Shown in pieces: positions 15,361 to 17,936 of a stretch of DNA of 17,936 bases (position 1 is the first letter of the stretch; each line of letters begins with the position of its first letter). The notes under the pieces were generated by a model. It saw only the letters and a list, made by a program, of their open reading frames with translations. It did no database searches and was not told where the DNA came from. The DNA comes from an uncultured Lachnospiraceae bacterium (lineage in GTDB: Bacteria; Bacillota; Clostridia; Lachnospirales; Lachnospiraceae). The translations under genes and the position numbers were made by a program. The stretch covers positions 1 to 17,936 of the forward strand of contig CANQEC010000023.1 in the NCBI GenBank assembly GCA_947594335.1. The letters run 5' to 3'.

Positions 15361-16425
15361 ATGACCGGAGAAAAAAGAAAACAGCGAAATCAGAAACAGC
15401 GGCACAAAGGGAAAATGCATTTGGTGAAAAACTGCGCTTTAAGCATATTTTTGATCCTGCTGGTTCTGCTGCCGGCCTGCTCTGCCCAAAAAACCGGGAT
15501 GACAGATACAGGGGAAGAGGCGAAAGAGCTGGTAGTGATCGGTTTTTCGCAGCTTGGCAACGAGTCAGACTGGAGAATCGCGAATACGGAATCCATGGTG
15601 AATACGTTTACGGAGGAGGCCGGCTACGAGCTTCTGATGGACGACGCCCGCCAGAGTCAGGAAAAGCAGATCGCGGCCATCCGGAATTTTATTCTGCGCG
15701 AGGTCGATTATATTGTGCTTGCCCCTGTCGTGATATCTGGATGGGAGGAAGTCCTTTCCGAAGCGCGGGATGCAGGGGTTCCGGTCATTGTCATGGACCG
15801 GCGCGTGGAGACGGAAGATGACAGTCTGTACACGGCATGGGTCGGCTCCGATATGAAAGCGGAGGGAGAGCGCGCGGTGCGGTGGCTGGAGGAATGCCTG
15901 AAGGAACAGGGACGGGAGAATGAGGAAATATCGATCGTCCATATTCAGGGAAGTCTGAATTCCTCCGCGCAGCTTGGGCGCACGGCGGGACTGGACGAGG
16001 GGCTTGCCGCTCACGACAACTGGAAGCTCGCGGCACGGGAGTGCGGGGAATTTACACAGGCGAAAGCATATGAGATCATGCGGGATATCCTGAAAGTGTC
16101 GAAAGACGTCGATGTCGTCTACTGCGAAAATGACAATGAAGCGTTCGGAGTGATGGATGCTCTTGAAGAAGCCGGACTTACCTGCGGAAAGGACGGGGAC
16201 GTTATTCTGATCTCCTTTGACGCGACGGAGCTGGGGCTGACTGCCTGCATGGACGGGCTGATCAACCTGAACGTCGAGTGCAATCCTCTGCACGGCCCGC
16301 GTGTGGAAAAGATCATTTCCACGCTGGAGGCCGGCGGGACGCCTCCGAAGGAGAGCTATGTTGAGGAGACTGTTTTTGAGCCGGAGATGCTGACGGAGGA
16401 GCTGATCCAAAAGAGAGGGTATTAA
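15361..16425 (+). CDS. Sugar-binding lipoprotein, CUT2/YtfQ-like periplasmic-binding-protein fold
   Basis: This 354-residue protein has a basic N-terminus, a hydrophobic stretch (24-38) and a lipobox-like LPAC with Cys40, so it is predicted to be a lipoprotein on the outer face of the membrane. The rest is a type-1 periplasmic-binding domain. From memory it most resembles the galactofuranose-binding protein YtfQ: VIGFSQLGNESDWR (59-72), VLAPVVISGWE (119-129), VIVMDRRVE (142-150), CENDNEAFGVMDAL (255-268) and a final KRGY. A furanose or pentose ligand is inferred. GGAG at 15351-15354 supports ATG 15361; ATG 15415 with AAAGGG upstream is a real alternative. It follows the kinase closely and no ATPase or permease gene comes next, so it may serve as a sensor partner rather than a transport subunit. 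Confidence 0.88.
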   Translation: MTGEKRKQRNQKQRHKGKMHLVKNCALSIFLILLVLLPACSAQKTGMTDTGEEAKELVVIGFSQLGNESDWRIANTESMVNTFTEEAGYELLMDDARQSQEKQIAAIRNFILREVDYIVLAPVVISGWEEVLSEARDAGVPVIVMDRRVETEDDSLYTAWVGSDMKAEGERAVRWLEECLKEQGRENEEISIVHIQGSLNSSAQLGRTAGLDEGLAAHDNWKLAARECGEFTQAKAYEIMRDILKVSKDVDVVYCENDNEAFGVMDALEEAGLTCGKDGDVILISFDATELGLTACMDGLINLNVECNPLHGPRVEKIISTLEAGGTPPKESYVEETVFEPEMLTEELIQKRGY

Positions 16426-16426
16426 T

Positions 16427-16466
16427 TTCTGCCCCGGCAGAATACTCCGGCGCAGAGCTGCCGGAA
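16427..16466 (+). other. Two adjacent hairpins between the binding protein and regulator genes
   Basis: TTCTGCC/GGCAGAA (16427-16442, almost no loop) is followed by TCCGGC/GCCGGA (16446-16451 with 16460-16465, 8-nt loop). The second is followed by ATTTA only. They may weaken read-through or stabilise the upstream message; a full terminator is not supported. Confidence 0.4.
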
Positions 16467-16516
16467 TTTACGCGGGATGGCGTATGTGTGAGCTGCAGCG
16501 GGAAGGAGACCAGGCG

Positions 16517-17587
16517 ATGATTCCGAAATACAGACAGCTTGCCGGATGGCTGCGCGATGAGATCCTGTCCGGCACTCTGGAGGGCGGCAGGCTTTTGCCT
16601 GAGCGGGAGCTTGCCCTGCTTTATAAAGTGAGCCGCCAGACCGTGCGGCAGGCGCTTGCGGTACTCTCTGACGAGGGTATCCTTGAAAAGAAGAGAGGAA
16701 GCGGAAGCTACGCGGTCTCAGGCAGCGGGAAAGGCAGAGGAAGGATCGTGTTTCTTCTGCCGGGCGAGGGAAAGTACCTTCCCGAACCGGTCATGCAGGA
16801 GATCGGATCCGTCTGCGAGACGCAGAGATACGGCATACAGTTTTATCCGACCGGAGGAAAAACCACAAAGGAGCGCACGATTCTGCAGGGTCTGCTTGAG
16901 GATCCGCCCGAGGGCATCTGTATCGCGGGGACGCGCACGGCGCTGCCGAATCCGAATCTTGATCTTTACCGGTATCTGAAAAACTCCGGCACGGCTGTTG
17001 TGTTTGCCGGAAGTCCGTACCGGGGACTGGAGAATGAGCTTTTTGTTTCCATGGACAATATGGCAGGGGGACATCTTGCCGTGCGGCATCTGGTGTCAGA
17101 AGGGCATACCCGGATTGCCTGCCTGTTTGGGAGCACGGAAATCCAGGATCTGGAGCGGTGCGGAGGCTGCATTTCGGCGATCCGGGATCATGGACTTGCG
17201 CTGGCGGAGGACTGCTATCTGTGGATTCCTGATCAGGAAAACTGCTGGTTCTGGCTGCCCGCGGCAAGGCAGATTGCCGCGTCATGCAGCGCCGCCATCT
17301 GCCGCGGCGCAGGGACGGCCAGGCTGCTTGCGGACGCGCTCAAAACGCTGGGGATGAATGTTCCGGGGGACTTTGAACTTCTGTACTTCCAGGATGATTC
17401 CGGATCACAGGAGGAAGAGGTTCTGTTTCCATCCCTGGTCTGCGCCGGGCAGCATCCCGCTCGGGTCGCCGTCGACTGTCTTCTGCGCATGCTTGCGGGG
17501 AAGACGGTCTCGCCGGTCAGACTGAACTGGAGGCTGGAGGGGCCGCGGCAAGGCAGCGAGGGGCCAGGAATGCGGACACCGCTATAA
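16517..17587 (+). CDS. AraR-type transcriptional regulator (GntR HTH plus LacI-type sensor domain)
   Basis: This 356-residue repressor-like protein joins an N-terminal GntR winged helix (1-66; PERELALLYKVSRQTVRQAL at 28-47 and the wing KKRGSGSYAV) to a LacI/GalR-type periplasmic-binding-like effector domain (75-345) with the usual DNMAGGHLAVRHLVSEGHTRIACLFG (180-205). This rare architecture defines AraR of Bacillus, which releases DNA when it binds L-arabinose. With araA nearby, an arabinose-responsive role is likely but inferred. ATG 16517 has AAGGAG (16503-16508) eight bases upstream and starts the canonical MIPKYRQLAGWL; the longer frame from 16484 adds 11 unconserved residues. The C-terminal tail after residue 342 (GPRQGSEGPGMRTPL) looks unstructured. 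Cysteines are unusually many for this family. Confidence 0.88.
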   Translation: MIPKYRQLAGWLRDEILSGTLEGGRLLPERELALLYKVSRQTVRQALAVLSDEGILEKKRGSGSYAVSGSGKGRGRIVFLLPGEGKYLPEPVMQEIGSVCETQRYGIQFYPTGGKTTKERTILQGLLEDPPEGICIAGTRTALPNPNLDLYRYLKNSGTAVVFAGSPYRGLENELFVSMDNMAGGHLAVRHLVSEGHTRIACLFGSTEIQDLERCGGCISAIRDHGLALAEDCYLWIPDQENCWFWLPAARQIAASCSAAICRGAGTARLLADALKTLGMNVPGDFELLYFQDDSGSQEEEVLFPSLVCAGQHPARVAVDCLLRMLAGKTVSPVRLNWRLEGPRQGSEGPGMRTPL

Positions 17588-17800
17588 ATGAAAACCGGCT
17601 GCTCCGCTGATCTGCGGCGTACAGGAAAGAGGACGGCGGAACTGGGAGAAAAATTTTATCTGTCGGATCCGGAGCATTAAAAATTTTCCCTTTTCGCTGT
17701 GCTTTGGACGCAGGAAAATTTGCTTTATGTGCAGAATCACAACGCGAAAATACCGGGATCCGCGGGGGCGTCACACGACAAAATCAAAGAAAATTGAACC

Positions 17801-17855
17801 TGCCGGGAAGAAAAGCAAAAAATAACGAACTTTTCTGTCCCGGTATGCTTTTAGA
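17801..17855 (+). terminator. Large hairpin, likely terminator of the regulator operon
   Basis: TGCCGGGAAGAAAAG (17801-17815) pairs with CTTTTCTGTCCCGGTA (17830-17845), a roughly 15-bp stem with a single bulged G and one G-U pair, with a 14-nt A-rich loop. A short T run (17849-17852) follows. On the other strand T-rich sequence also follows, so it could stop transcription from both sides. It lies about 215 bp after the stop codon, far for a simple terminator. Confidence 0.55.
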
Positions 17856-17858
17856 ATC

Positions 17859-17902
17859 TAAATTGGTATGTGTTTTATAGAAAATATTCAATAAATTGGT
17901 AT
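17859..17902 (+). promoter_or_regulatory. Two direct repeats TAAATTGGTAT, 33 bp apart
   Basis: TAAATTGGTAT occurs at 17859-17869 and 17892-17902. The 33-bp period is about three helical turns, so both face the same side of the DNA. This suits tandem binding by an AraC-type regulator such as the response regulator at 12704, or paired half-sites for the GntR-type protein. The target gene lies beyond the window. Confidence 0.5.
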
Positions 17903-17936
17903 TGTTCATTTGGCTGAACCGTGAGAACATACAAAA

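Larger units (their letters stand above)
17588..17936. other. 349-bp non-coding region, probable control region of the next gene
   Basis: No gene is supported here. The first half carries repeated AAAAATTTT runs (near 17651 and 17680) without clear order. The second half holds a large hairpin (17801-17845) and an AT-rich stretch with two direct repeats (17859-17902) plus short GTTCA/TGAAC dyads (17904-17919), features expected upstream of a regulated gene just outside the window. Confidence 0.6.

Overview
This 17.9 kb window is densely coding, and every supported gene lies on the + strand. Gene content and style point to a Clostridia member, most likely Lachnospiraceae: a NifU-like scaffold paired with a GGGtGRT-family protein, a YesM/YesN-type two-component system beside a CUT2-type sugar-binding lipoprotein, strong AGGAGG ribosome binding sites and moderately GC-rich codons. 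This placement is inferred from gene content, not from a search. I found no rRNA, tRNA, CRISPR array or transposase.

Layout. (1) Positions 1-1505: the 3' end of a NifU-like Fe-S scaffold gene and a GGGtGRT gene, closed by a strong terminator. (2) 1616-8080: a good promoter followed by glmM, an ABC exporter, a DUF2156 protein, hisC and a SAM methyltransferase. The gaps are 75-175 bp with no convincing terminator; whether this is one operon is unclear. (3) 8267-10801: a promoter, an LtaS-type membrane sulfatase with an unusual repetitive Ala/Asp/Pro linker, and a terminator. (4) 10935-12547: an extended -10 promoter, araA (L-arabinose isomerase) and a strong terminator. (5) 12639-17587: response regulator, histidine kinase (overlapping ATGA), YtfQ-like sugar-binding lipoprotein and an AraR-type GntR/LacI regulator. 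(6) 17588-17936: non-coding, with a large hairpin and two 11-bp direct repeats, probably the control region of the next gene beyond the window.

How the genes work together. Regions 4-6 look like the control arm of a pentose or furanose-sugar locus. A surface lipoprotein and the membrane kinase may sense sugar outside the cell, an AraC-type response regulator would act on promoters, and an AraR-type repressor would sense sugar inside. No transporter ATPase or permease follows the binding protein in this window, so it may be a dedicated sensor subunit, as in the XylFII-LytS systems known from Clostridium.

The most striking unexplained structure is a family of three ~89-bp repeats (8022-8110, 10800-10888, 12549-12636). 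All have the same orientation, lie at transcription-unit boundaries and begin right after a T-rich run; for two of them this is the tail of an intrinsic terminator. Each can fold into two hairpins, and copy 3 carries compensatory base changes that keep the first stem paired. This suggests selection on a folded DNA or RNA element rather than on a protein.
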